Positions 9,487-18,668 of a stretch of DNA of 64,000 nt are shown here, in pieces. Source of the DNA: Halobacterium jilantaiense (GTDB taxonomy: Archaea > Halobacteriota > Halobacteria > Halobacteriales > Halobacteriaceae); the NCBI RefSeq assembly GCF_900110535.1, contig NZ_FOJA01000001.1, forward strand, positions 868,001-932,000. The letters are read 5' to 3'. Below the pieces are notes generated by a model. It saw nothing but the letters and a program-made list of their open reading frames with translations, ran no database searches and was not told the origin of the DNA. Every line of letters begins with the position of its first letter. The first letter of the stretch is position 1. The translations under genes and the position numbers were made by a program.

Positions 9487-9760
9487 CGCTTGTGCCGAAC
9501 GTCTCGCGTGCTTGTTCGGCGTCCATCGTCTTGCCCTTGCGGCTGTCTTCCTCGGCGGCGAGCAGTGCGATGAGCTCATCACGGTCGAACGTCGGGTTCT
9601 CGACTGCATCTCGGAGCGTGTACCGAATGAACTCGCTCCGACTGTTGAAACCGCGACCTTGCCAGGCCTCGTCAATCTCGGTGAGGAATGACTGCGTGGT
9701 TTTGAAATTCACCGTGACAATCTCGTCTTCGCCGTCCCCGCCCGTAGAAGCTTCAGACAT
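9479..9760 (-). CDS. Ribbon-helix-helix antitoxin
   Basis: 93 aa from the ATG at 9760; the frame extends further upstream, but MSEASTGG matches the beginning of typical short antitoxins. The strand EIVTVNFKTTQSFLTEIDEAW and helix-turn RSEFIRYTLRDAVE are the CopG-like ribbon-helix-helix DNA-binding unit. The charged C-terminal part (EEDSRKGKTMDAEQ) should wrap the toxin. It overlaps the toxin gene by 8 bases, so the two are translationally coupled. It probably represses its own promoter in the short region upstream of 9760. Confidence 0.7.
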   Translation of the reverse strand: MSEASTGGDGEDEIVTVNFKTTQSFLTEIDEAWQGRGFNSRSEFIRYTLRDAVENPTFDRDELIALLAAEEDSRKGKTMDAEQARETFGTSDE

Positions 9761-9886
9761 ACGCACGTAATACGCTGGTAATACTGTTAACGGTTTCGCC
9801 GACTTCGACGTCCGAGCCCACTGATGCACTCGCAACCGGATGGTCGGCATCAGCAGTTTCTCGTTACTGGACTTGATCCGCACCGG

Positions 9887-11656
9887 TCAGTGCGGTTGGT
9901 CGATTTCCGTGAGTGCCCACGCCGCGCGGTTGCGGACCCGTTCGTCGTCGTCATTGATTCGAACGTCGTCCAGCCGTGAAGCTGCCGGGTCTGCACGAAC
10001 GTGTCCGAGCATCCAGCAGGCGTTCAGCCGGACGAGGCGGTGGTCGTAGTCGAGTAACGAGATGTATTGTTTGGTCAGGTGCTCGACTGCGGTGGGGTTC
10101 GTGTCGGCGACTCGTGAGAGGGCGGCGGTTGTGTTCACGAGCGCGTAGTCGTCGTCGGATTCGAGGAGTACTGCGAGTTGGTCGACGTAGGGAACGAGCT
10201 CGGTCGCGTGGCCTTTTGCGATATCGCCGAGGACGCCGGCTGCGTTCGCGCGGAGGCGTTGGTTGTCTGCGTCTATGAGGTCGGCGAGTGGTTCGATAGC
10301 ATCGAGGGCTGCGTCCGGGTATTCACTGGCTATTCGGCCGAGTGCGGCGGTGGCGTTCAGCCGTGGTTGAACGTCCAGTGATTCGTCTTCGAGGACCTCT
10401 GTGAGTGTGGTAGCGGCGGGGCGTACTTCGTCGGGGTGTTCCGCGGCGGTCCGATTGAGCGCGAACAGTGCGTAATCGAACCCCGCCAGTTCGTTAGCGA
10501 CGATGGCACTCAACGCTGGCACGGCGTCGACGACGTCCGCGGGGTGGTCGCTGGCGACCTCCGAGATAATTCGAGCCGCTGAGCGCTGCTGCCGGGCGTC
10601 GTCCGTCAGGAGATACGGTATCACGTCGGGAACGAACGGCGCGATGTCCGCTGGTCGGGCGGCGGCGATCGGGGCGAGGCACTTCAGAACCGGGGTTGCG
10701 TGGGTGTCATCAGCGAGGTGGCTGCGAAGCGCAGGGAGGACCGTCAGGCAGCCCTCGGGTCGGGCTTCGGCGAGCGACTGGACTGCATCCAGTACGGTCT
10801 CGCGTACGGTGCTGTCGTCGCTATCGAGCAGGTCGATGACGGTGGCGAACTCGACTTGGTCGGGGGCGGTGGCAGCGATGTCGGCGAGGGATTTGGCGCG
10901 TGCCAGCGGTGTCTCTCCGTCGACGGTGAACAGGTCGGCCGGCGGCTCGACAGCCTGCAGAGACCGTATGTCGTCGAGGCGAACACGGAACGTTTCACCG
11001 CTCGGCGGGAGAGCCACACACTCAACGGTGATGGCGGCGGCGGGCCGGCGGACAGTCCGTTCAACGATGCTCGCGTCCCCGACCAGCCGCTGTTGGCTCC
11101 CATGGTCGCTGTGGTACGCGAGCTCGAAGGCGTCAGCATCCGCGTGCTCATCGAGGAACGACCGAAGCCCATCGAGGTCAGGCCGAGTGATGCTAGCAGC
11201 GGTGGTTGGTGAGCCGCCATCGGTACGAGGCGTGCACCAGGGGAGGCCGGGGTCGATGTTGCCGTTCTTGACGGCGGGGACGAAGTCCCAGGCGTGGTAG
11301 TGCGTCCAGTCGTTGACGTCGCTGAGGTCCAGGTCGTCGACGACGATGTACTGGTCTGCGTTGGGGTGGAGATCGGCGATCAGGGCGAGGCGCTCGCGGC
11401 GGGTCGGGAAGCGTTCGTATCGGCCGTCGGGTTGCTTGCTGCCGAGCCACTCCCCCCATTGGTCTGGGTGTCGGCCGACGATGTCGACGACGCCGGGGAT
11501 TGCGGCTTCGTCGGCGAGGTCCTGGTTGCCGATGGCGTAGACGGCGTGGTTGGTTTCGTGGGCGAGGTGGCGGACCCACTCCAGGGGAACCGCATCGTGG
11601 CGAGGGTGGGGATTCACGTCGACGGTCCAGTCGCGGTCGAACGCGAACACCGTCAT
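9887..11656 (-). CDS. HAD-like domain fused to HEAT-repeat array
   Basis: 589 aa. Residues 1-150 resemble a HAD phosphatase: FAFDRDWTVD gives the DxDxT-like nucleophile motif, and YIVVDDLDLSDV resembles the acidic motif IV. A middle region of about 100 residues is unassigned. From about residue 245 to the end are repeated helical pairs of about 38 residues with Asp-rich turns (for example NATAALGRIASEYPDAAL, NAAGVLGDIAKGHATELV), which are HEAT/ARM repeats used for protein binding. The gene begins inside the last codons of the VWA gene (4-base overlap), so the two products very likely work together. No published system of this exact composition comes to mind. Confidence 0.7.
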   Translation of the reverse strand: MTVFAFDRDWTVDVNPHPRHDAVPLEWVRHLAHETNHAVYAIGNQDLADEAAIPGVVDIVGRHPDQWGEWLGSKQPDGRYERFPTRRERLALIADLHPNADQYIVVDDLDLSDVNDWTHYHAWDFVPAVKNGNIDPGLPWCTPRTDGGSPTTAASITRPDLDGLRSFLDEHADADAFELAYHSDHGSQQRLVGDASIVERTVRRPAAAITVECVALPPSGETFRVRLDDIRSLQAVEPPADLFTVDGETPLARAKSLADIAATAPDQVEFATVIDLLDSDDSTVRETVLDAVQSLAEARPEGCLTVLPALRSHLADDTHATPVLKCLAPIAAARPADIAPFVPDVIPYLLTDDARQQRSAARIISEVASDHPADVVDAVPALSAIVANELAGFDYALFALNRTAAEHPDEVRPAATTLTEVLEDESLDVQPRLNATAALGRIASEYPDAALDAIEPLADLIDADNQRLRANAAGVLGDIAKGHATELVPYVDQLAVLLESDDDYALVNTTAALSRVADTNPTAVEHLTKQYISLLDYDHRLVRLNACWMLGHVRADPAASRLDDVRINDDDERVRNRAAWALTEIDQPH

Positions 11657-13752
11657 TCGTTAGGCACCTCTGCGCCGGCTGTTGGTGCTTCCCAGCCGAG
11701 GATGTCGAGGAGGTCCAGTTCCTGCTGGAGCGTGTCGTCGCCGACGGCGTCCATCTCGTCTGCGAGGTAGTCGTGGAGCTGGACGAATCGGCTGGCGGAC
11801 TGTTGGGGCACGGTCAGCGGGACCGATTCGCGTTCGTGGTCGCCGCGGGCGTCGCCGAGCAGCCAGTCGTCGATGCCACCCGTTGCGTCGGCGCGCTCGT
11901 GGACGTCTCGGCTCCAGGCGCGGAGTTCGCGGGCGTATCGGGCGAGCGCGACGGCCTTCCGAATGCCGTCGTGGGCGAACGTCTCCGGGTCATCTGGGAT
12001 CTCGACGGTGACGTGTTCGGTGTGGTCGCTGCCGTTTCGTTCCGTCCACGAGGCGACTAGCTCCAGGTCGGCGTCAGCCCGGGTCTCTTCTAGGCGGACG
12101 AGGACGACGCCGCCGCGGGCTTCGCCGTCCTGTTTGGCGGAGGGGAACAGCGTCCCAACGTGCATGAGGTCGCCCGTGGCCGCGTCCGCCGACGGCGAGC
12201 CGTGGACCGACGCGATCTGGTAGCCGTCGGTCCGGAGTTCGAGATCGAGGTCGTACACGAGCGGGGAGACCATGTAGGCGAACTCGTCGCCGAGGCGCTG
12301 CTTGAACTCCTGAGCGGAGTGGACGAAGTAGTGGTTCGCACCGCGAATCCCGGACAGCGTGTCCGCGAGTTCCGCGTTGGCGTCGAGGCCCATGCCGACG
12401 AACGTGGTGTGAATGCCGTTGGCGGCCGCGTCGGCGAACAACTCGGTGAGTTCGCTGTCGCCCGTCGCGCCCGTGTTCGGTATCATGTCGGTGAGGAAGA
12501 CGACGCGTTGCTCGTCACGGGGGTTGCCGGTGTGGTCGGCGAGCATGTCGACGGCAGCTTCGAAGCCGTCTGCAAGGTTCGTGCTGCCGTCGGCGGTGAT
12601 GTCGCGGATGTGGCGACGAATCGCCGGCATGTCCGTCGTGCCGACATCGCGGAGGGGTTTAGCGACGTGTGCGCGGTGGTTGTAGAGGACGACGCCCAGC
12701 CGGTCGTCCGGATGGAGCTGTTGAGTGAGCGCGCACAGCGACTGGGTTGCGGCCGCCAGCTTCGTCGACGCGTCGGGTTCGGCCTCGCGCTTGCGGCCGT
12801 GTTCGTCGTAGTAGTACGCGTCGAACGGGCTGGTCATCGACCCGGAGACGTCGAGGACGGCCACGAGGTCCAACCGCGGGCGTTCGAAGTCGGCGACCGA
12901 CAGCGTCGAGTCGAGGCCGACCGAGAGGTACTGCTCCGTCTTACCACTAATCGGGTGCTCGGTCACGGCGGCGGCGTACCGCGGGGCGAACAGGCTGTCC
13001 GAGTCGGTGCGCTCGCCGGTCTCGAAGTGGTAGTCGTAGAACAGCCCCTCGTCGCTGATGGCTTCGGGCTGTGGGGTGTAGCCGTCGATGACGTTCTCGC
13101 GGAAGTTGGTGACGTCCTTCGCGCCGCCAGCGGCGAGCCCGACGGTCTCCGGGCTCGCCATGTCAGAAGTGGCCGGTGCGGGCGACACGTTCTCCACGAA
13201 CTCGTCGAGGGCGTGGTCGGCCTCGGGCGCGTCGTGGTGATGTTGGGAGGCGGTGTGTCGTCTGCAGTCGGTGCAGACGTAGTCAGGTGCCGCCACGCGC
13301 CCGTCATCGTCATCATGCATCGGGGTCCAGTCGTCGACGGTGGTCGTCCCGGGGCGGACGCGACGGATGGTTGTCGCGTTGTCGATGATGCCGATGCGGG
13401 CGTCGAGCCCCAGTTCTGTGGCGGCCTCGGCGACTGTCGGGCCAGCAGCATCGGCGACGGTTCCGGGCCGTAGTGCGCCACCACAGTTGGGGCAGGTGGC
13501 GTCCGTTGTTTCTGTCGCGTCGGGCGGTGTTGCGCCGAGGAGGCTGGTGATGCGGTGGGTCGCGCCGGTTTTCAGGTCGCGGATCGGGTCGCTGTCCGGC
13601 GTGGTGAGGATGGCGAATTCCGTGCCGTTCTGGTCGGCGACGAGGAGTCGGTGGACGCGGCCGTCCGGGCAGTCGATTGCACGGCGTGTGATGAACTCGA
13701 CGGCGATGTCGAGTCGGGCTTCGGCCTGGATGTCGGCGTAGGTCGTGTCCAT
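11653..13752 (-). CDS. VWA-domain protein with zinc ribbon and N-terminal OB-like region
   Basis: 699 aa from the ATG at 13752; a longer frame to 13869 exists, but its extra residues look non-coding. The N-terminal 80 residues (IRDLKTGATHRITSLL) look like an OB/RPA-type strand set. Two Cys pairs, CPNC (87-90) and CTDC (160-163), could bind zinc. The VWA domain starts near 295 with the MIDAS motif DVSGSM (D301, S303, S305), followed by DGSTNLADGF and FLTDMIPN for the Thr and Asp ligands, so it should bind a metal. VWA proteins mediate metal-dependent protein contacts, often with AAA ATPases or in conflict systems. It is coupled to the downstream HAD-HEAT gene and divergent from an ATPase gene. 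Confidence 0.8.
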   Translation of the reverse strand: MDTTYADIQAEARLDIAVEFITRRAIDCPDGRVHRLLVADQNGTEFAILTTPDSDPIRDLKTGATHRITSLLGATPPDATETTDATCPNCGGALRPGTVADAAGPTVAEAATELGLDARIGIIDNATTIRRVRPGTTTVDDWTPMHDDDDGRVAAPDYVCTDCRRHTASQHHHDAPEADHALDEFVENVSPAPATSDMASPETVGLAAGGAKDVTNFRENVIDGYTPQPEAISDEGLFYDYHFETGERTDSDSLFAPRYAAAVTEHPISGKTEQYLSVGLDSTLSVADFERPRLDLVAVLDVSGSMTSPFDAYYYDEHGRKREAEPDASTKLAAATQSLCALTQQLHPDDRLGVVLYNHRAHVAKPLRDVGTTDMPAIRRHIRDITADGSTNLADGFEAAVDMLADHTGNPRDEQRVVFLTDMIPNTGATGDSELTELFADAAANGIHTTFVGMGLDANAELADTLSGIRGANHYFVHSAQEFKQRLGDEFAYMVSPLVYDLDLELRTDGYQIASVHGSPSADAATGDLMHVGTLFPSAKQDGEARGGVVLVRLEETRADADLELVASWTERNGSDHTEHVTVEIPDDPETFAHDGIRKAVALARYARELRAWSRDVHERADATGGIDDWLLGDARGDHERESVPLTVPQQSASRFVQLHDYLADEMDAVGDDTLQQELDLLDILGWEAPTAGAEVPNE

Positions 13753-14078
13753 TGGTCTGGGTCGGCTGCCAGTCCCCGGGCAGCCAGCGGGTTGTTTTGC
13801 GAACTCCGACTCCTCACACCCCTGCCTAAACAACACTGGGATGTTCCTTATCGTTCTTCTACACCCCATAGTGTGAGCTAAATTGTAATAAACTCTTCGC
13901 CAAGATGGACTGTGTGGGTGTATATCTGGCTCAAAGGCACACCAAAGTGTACTTTCTCAGTATATCCGGTGGATGGAGCATGCTCCGTAGCGGTTAGTGG
14001 TTCGGAATGGACGTTGGGCTGTCGGGTAGAGGGCCGAAACAATCATTGGAGAGTCTTTCGTGGGTCCGACAACGCGCC
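13753..14078. other. Divergent intergenic region with palindrome and paired TATATC boxes
   Basis: 326 bases between the VWA gene (minus) and the ATPase gene (plus). It contains TATATCTGG at 13921-13929 and TATATCCGG at 13961-13969, exactly 40 bases apart, a perfect 12-base palindrome GGAGCATGCTCC at 13975-13986, and a TTTATTA element on the minus strand near 13888. These fit two divergent promoters with a possible operator. No gene was found here; the long minus frame that reaches 13869 covers part of it. Confidence 0.45.
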
Positions 14079-15644
14079 ATGTCTATCGACGCCGGTGACG
14101 CCCTTCTCCGGGCGCTCCACGACCACAACCCCTGGTGGGAACACGGAACGGACGCGTTCTCTCTCCCAGCCCGCCAGAAGAGTGACTTCTACCACCTAAC
14201 CCGCCCAGAGCGCTCGGGCAGCCAGTTCGAGGACCAACCACTGCTCGGTCTCGTCGGTCGGCGAGGCGTCGGGAAGACGACGCTCCTCCACCAGTTCATC
14301 CACCACCGCATCGACCACGGCGACGACCCAGCGCAGTTCCTCTACCTCCCATTCGACGCCGACCCGCTCTACCAGCTCCAGTCCGACGACCAACTCCGGC
14401 GCGCCATCCGCTACTACGAGAGCCGCGTCCTCGGCCGCCTCGACACAGACACCCCACACTTCGTCATCATCGACGACGTCCACCAGATCGAACACCCCAA
14501 CAAACCGACGATCGACGGCTGGGGCGGCCCCGTCGCTGACCTCCTCAACGATCCCGCCGACCGCCACGTCGTCGTCACAGCCAGCGCAGCGATACAGGTC
14601 GAACGCGAACTCCAGAGTGCCGGCGTCAGCGACGACGACTACGGGATTCAGCCCATCCTTCCCGAGAAGTTTCGTGACTACCTGTTCAGCCTCTACCCCG
14701 CCCTCGAAGAACCAGACACCCGCGTCAGTCCAACGTCGCTCCGCAAAGGCGAGAACAGCCTCCCTACAGCCCTCAAAACGAGAGACATCGGACCGTTCGT
14801 CTCCGAACTCCGTGTGAAGCACGACCGCGTCGCAGACGTCGAACGCCGCATCCAGTCACAGGTCGTCGATTATCTCGCCATGGGCGGCACCATCAGCTTC
14901 GAACGCGACGGCGTCGTCGAATCCGCAGCCGACCTCAACGAAGCCGATTACACGCGCCTGCGGGACAACGTGCGAAATGCACTCTATCAAGAAGTCCCGG
15001 GATTCGAATCCATCCAGACCATCGCCGACTTGGAGCGCCTGTGCGCGCTCGCGGCCCGAAACCGGGGCGCGGATACGTTCCGGTACCAGGACCTCGTGGA
15101 ACTGTTCGATGTCGACCGGCGAACTATCGCCGACAGCTACCTCCCCGCGCTCAAAGAACTCTACCTCCTGACGAGCGCTACCGAATACGACAACAGCCGC
15201 CCGCGGTCCGTCCATCTCTATCTCCGGGATACGGGCCTGGTGACCGCCCTCGCTGACGGTGACGCGGCAGCCGTCCGCAACAACTTCGACCGCGAGGTGG
15301 ACCTTGCACGCGTCGCCGCCTTCGACCACACCATGCGGTTCGCGTACGGCGTCAACGCCATCCAGGGCAACGATGCGTCGCCGTCCATCCAGTATTGGCG
15401 GGGGCGCGACGGCGAGGTCGACTTCGTCTTCGAGGTCGGCGACACCCCCGTGCCCGTCGGCCTCGCATATCACTCCGGCGAGCGAGACGCAGCGCTCGCG
15501 GCGGTCCGCGAGTTCAAACAGACATACGAAGCACCAGTCGGACTGCTGTTGGCTGGCGACACCGTCCAAGCGGCGCAGCCCATTGAGGATCTCGGTGACG
15601 GCGTCGTCCAACTCCCCTACTGGCTGTACCTGTTGCTCTGCTAG
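14079..15644 (+). CDS. AAA/P-loop ATPase with DUF4143-like C-terminus (COG1373 type)
   Basis: 521 aa from the ATG at 14079 (MSIDAGDALLR); the frame extends 24 codons further upstream. Walker A is GRRGVGKTT (about 67-75) and Walker B is FVIIDDVHQIE. A winged-helix-like segment (FRYQDLVELFDVDRRTI) sits in the middle, as in COG1373 proteins. The C-terminus corresponds to the DUF4143 nuclease-like fold, but where related proteins have an E-V-K it reads VGLAYHS, so that site appears inactive. It is read away from the VWA/HEAT pair and shares their regulatory region. Related ATPases are abundant in archaea and mostly uncharacterised. Confidence 0.75.
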   Translation: MSIDAGDALLRALHDHNPWWEHGTDAFSLPARQKSDFYHLTRPERSGSQFEDQPLLGLVGRRGVGKTTLLHQFIHHRIDHGDDPAQFLYLPFDADPLYQLQSDDQLRRAIRYYESRVLGRLDTDTPHFVIIDDVHQIEHPNKPTIDGWGGPVADLLNDPADRHVVVTASAAIQVERELQSAGVSDDDYGIQPILPEKFRDYLFSLYPALEEPDTRVSPTSLRKGENSLPTALKTRDIGPFVSELRVKHDRVADVERRIQSQVVDYLAMGGTISFERDGVVESAADLNEADYTRLRDNVRNALYQEVPGFESIQTIADLERLCALAARNRGADTFRYQDLVELFDVDRRTIADSYLPALKELYLLTSATEYDNSRPRSVHLYLRDTGLVTALADGDAAAVRNNFDREVDLARVAAFDHTMRFAYGVNAIQGNDASPSIQYWRGRDGEVDFVFEVGDTPVPVGLAYHSGERDAALAAVREFKQTYEAPVGLLLAGDTVQAAQPIEDLGDGVVQLPYWLYLLLC

Positions 15645-15842
15645 ATAGTAGTAAATACTAACGCTGTTTCGATATCCAGAACCTCTTTGAAATATGTGGT
15701 ACGGGGTTGGTCTGCCTATTGAACCCCAATCATTTTGTGCAGATGATTTGATAATATAGGTTTGGCAGATTCAGCTGAGACACCGCATATGTATACCTCT
15801 TGAACAGAAACGCCTAATAACGTCACTTGTCTCGAACGACGT

Positions 15843-17537
15843 ATGAGTGGGAATTTAGGCATTTCTGCGAACGAAGATACCATCGAAAGTGTTCTTTCTC
15901 GCAACTATCGCTACACAGTCCCGGACTACCAGCGCCAATATTCATGGGGTGAAGAACAATGGCGTGCTCTCTGGGAAGACCTGCAAGCATTGGATGACGA
16001 GGACACTCACTTCCTCGGGTCGGTCGTCGTAATTGAGCGCTCGGAAGGATTAAACGAGTTAGACCGGCTCGAAGTCGTCGATGGTCAACAGCGCTTAGCG
16101 ACCATTCTAGCGATGCTCTCCGTGATGCGACAGAAGTATCTAGACGAGGGAGAGCAGAGTCAGGCGGACGCTATTCGAAACGAGTATCTCTTCGAGCAAG
16201 ATCTCGACCAGCGAGAATACCAGAATCTCTCTCTGAGTCGGTACGACAACGATTCGTTCGCATCTATCTTGAACTGCGACTTCGGGCAGGTAGACAACGA
16301 GAATCTAGACGAGGCACTCGAATTCTACGGCTCGCGGATTCATAGCCTGACCGTAGAGGAAACGGATACGCTTCGGAAAAAGTTGCTGAGCTCTATCACC
16401 CTTGTCACTATCGAGTGTACCGAGGAGCAGTCGGCCTTCCGTCTTTTCGAGACGCTAAACGAGCGCGGGCTGGAACTGTCCTCGGTTGACCTGATGAAGA
16501 ATCACGTCTTCAGTCTTGCTGCTCAAGAGGACAGTGTTGATTACGACGACATCCAGAAATCGTGGCAGAGAGCGGTAGAAAACACGGTTCCGAATCTCAA
16601 CAAGCCGAGTCGATTCTTCCGGCACTACCTCATGTCGGCTCCAGAGCCGGACTTCACCGACGCCGTTTCAGATTACAAACTCTATGATACGTTCCAAGAA
16701 ATAATCGAGGAAGTTCGGTCGTCGCCTGGCATCTCTCTGGAATCTTATCTAGCAGACATCGCGGAGCAGTCCGAATTGTATATGCGGATTGTGAATGCGG
16801 ACATCAATCAGTTCGATCGGAGCGGCAACGAAGCTATCAATGAGAAACTGACCCAACTCCATCACATCAAATCAGTTCAAGCACGCACACTGTTGCTCCG
16901 TATCTTCCGTGAGTTTGACAACCCGAACAAGGCTATGGAAGCTCTTGGCGTCCTTGAGCGCTTCCTGATTCGATGGAAGGTCGCTAACTATGCGACCGGC
17001 AGTCAATTAGACCGGATCTATTCCGAACTCTGTTCCACTGTATTTGACGAGAGCGATCCCGTGGAGCAGATGGCGGACTATCTGAGCGAAAAGTATCCGA
17101 GTGAGGAGGAGTTCAAGGCAGGCATCGAGAACAAACGGGTTAAGCTGAACAATCGGACAAAGTACATGCTGAAGCGCATTGAGGAAGTTCACTACGGAGG
17201 TACTATCGACCGGATGGACGACTACGAGTTGGAACACATCGCGCCCCGGTCTGCGTACACCGCTACGAAACACAGCGCTTGGGTCACCACGTTAGACACC
17301 ACTGAGGCAACCTTCGAACAGCACCGTGACCGGCTCGGGAACCTTACTCTACTCGAATCGGACAAGAACATCCGAGCGAGCAATAACCCGTTCGAGACAA
17401 AAAAGAGCGAATACGCTACTTCGAACGTTACGATGACCCAGACGCTCGCCGAAGACTACGATGACTGGAATCTTGACTCTATTCAACAGCGCACATCTGA
17501 GCTTGCAGAGGTAGCCGCGAACATCTGGTCGCTATAA
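15843..17537 (+). CDS. GmrSD-type modification-dependent restriction endonuclease (DUF262/DUF1524)
   Basis: 564 aa. The N-terminal DUF262 (GmrS-like NTPase) domain has VPDYQRQYSWGEEQW and VVDGQQRL. The C-terminal DUF1524 HNH-like domain (about 460-540) has ELEHIAPRSAY and a downstream RLGNLTLLESDKN with conserved Asn residues. In the family, these single-chain enzymes use nucleotide hydrolysis to cut DNA with glucosylated hydroxymethylcytosine or other base modifications, so this is a type IV restriction enzyme against modified phage DNA. The gene is clearly more A/T-rich than its neighbours, consistent with recent transfer. The upstream 198 bases contain TATA-like GTATAC near 15790 and no gene. 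Confidence 0.85.
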   Translation: MSGNLGISANEDTIESVLSRNYRYTVPDYQRQYSWGEEQWRALWEDLQALDDEDTHFLGSVVVIERSEGLNELDRLEVVDGQQRLATILAMLSVMRQKYLDEGEQSQADAIRNEYLFEQDLDQREYQNLSLSRYDNDSFASILNCDFGQVDNENLDEALEFYGSRIHSLTVEETDTLRKKLLSSITLVTIECTEEQSAFRLFETLNERGLELSSVDLMKNHVFSLAAQEDSVDYDDIQKSWQRAVENTVPNLNKPSRFFRHYLMSAPEPDFTDAVSDYKLYDTFQEIIEEVRSSPGISLESYLADIAEQSELYMRIVNADINQFDRSGNEAINEKLTQLHHIKSVQARTLLLRIFREFDNPNKAMEALGVLERFLIRWKVANYATGSQLDRIYSELCSTVFDESDPVEQMADYLSEKYPSEEEFKAGIENKRVKLNNRTKYMLKRIEEVHYGGTIDRMDDYELEHIAPRSAYTATKHSAWVTTLDTTEATFEQHRDRLGNLTLLESDKNIRASNNPFETKKSEYATSNVTMTQTLAEDYDDWNLDSIQQRTSELAEVAANIWSL

Positions 17538-17630
17538 AAATGACTGCTGATGGGACCTACGCTCAGGATGATGATGCATCCCTCACTTAGCGGCTGTTTC
17601 ACCCCATACTCTGAATAAAGAGACCATCAT

Positions 17631-18668
17631 TCAGTCGGTTGCGGACAGGATTCGGAGGTCGCGTTCGATTTGTGGCGCTACCTTTGGGCTGCGGCAGTCG
17701 ATGTCCAGTTCTTCGTGCTGCCAGTGTCGGCCATCCTTGTCGTTCCAGACGCCGTACAGCGTGACCTTCGGGAGTTTGAGGACGCCGAAGAGGATGGTGA
17801 GATAGTACAGTAATTCGGTGGCGTCTGTCCACGAGCCCTGTGCTTTCCTTGGGAGATCGACGGGATAGGTCACGTGGTGAGCGGGAACTCCTGCTTCCTG
17901 TGCGCGGTCCACGAATCCATAATCGTTGGACAACAGGAGCACGGTCTTCCGGCTGTCTTCGTTGAACTCACGGTACGCGTCGACGATTTCCTGGTCTCCC
18001 GTTTCGGAGTTGACGATATCGACGGTTCGGGTGGTGCGGAGGCGGCGATACTCGTATAGGCCGAGGAATCCCTCGCGGTTCGGTCCTGCCGGCTGTTCGT
18101 CCAGTCGCTCGAATTCGTCGCCGAACGCGGCCGTGAGTTCGTGGGTGTTGTACTGCTTGTAGTGCCAGTCGAGTTCTTCCTTGACACCGGTCGCTAACGC
18201 GTACCCGTTCGTCGGTGCGCGATCCTTGTCGTCGCTTTCGCCGGTCTCACTGTCGATGCCGAGCGTTTCGGGGAGCCGCCAAGGTACGAGGTTCGTGTCC
18301 AACCCCAACACGACTGGCTCGTGACCCGCCTCCAGATCTGCGTACCCGTAGCGGTCGAAGAAGGACGCGATTTCACTGTCGTTTTCGACGTCGACGAGCC
18401 CACTGGCGACTACAGCCCGCGTGTACGTCTCGGCGTCAGGGAGGTCATCGTATGCAGGCTCGCCGTGTTTCACGGGAATCTCTTCCCGGTTGTCCTGGTA
18501 GGTGTACGTTCCCTGGGTGAACCGAACCGTCGCCGCACCGTCGTCTTCCAGTTCGATGCGGACGAGCTCGCCGATGTCACTGGAGGGGTGTTCGACCGGG
18601 ATGGAGTCGACGCCCGCGTCGTAGAGCGCGTTCAACAACACAGTGAGCCGGGATCGAGTGACCTGCAT
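17631..18668 (-). CDS. PIN-like nuclease partner of CARF-like protein
   Basis: 345 aa. The first 110 residues are an unassigned alpha/beta region. A PIN-like core begins with VVLGLDTNLVPWR (D124, N126), continues with EELDWHY (E164/E165), and has LLLSNDYGFVDRA (D249, D254), the usual spread of acidic residues that bind metal in PIN RNases. The start ATG shares one base with the stop of the CARF-like gene (TGATG), so the two are co-translated. The natural reading is an RNase controlled by the cyclic-oligonucleotide sensor next door. It differs from VapC toxins in length and in lacking an antitoxin neighbour. Function is inferred. Confidence 0.65.
   Translation of the reverse strand: MQVTRSRLTVLLNALYDAGVDSIPVEHPSSDIGELVRIELEDDGAATVRFTQGTYTYQDNREEIPVKHGEPAYDDLPDAETYTRAVVASGLVDVENDSEIASFFDRYGYADLEAGHEPVVLGLDTNLVPWRLPETLGIDSETGESDDKDRAPTNGYALATGVKEELDWHYKQYNTHELTAAFGDEFERLDEQPAGPNREGFLGLYEYRRLRTTRTVDIVNSETGDQEIVDAYREFNEDSRKTVLLLSNDYGFVDRAQEAGVPAHHVTYPVDLPRKAQGSWTDATELLYYLTILFGVLKLPKVTLYGVWNDKDGRHWQHEELDIDCRSPKVAPQIERDLRILSATD

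Noticed and set aside
12160-13473. 437-codon plus-strand frame opposite the VWA gene
   Set aside because: Shadow frame; the minus strand encodes an intact VWA domain with MIDAS motif.
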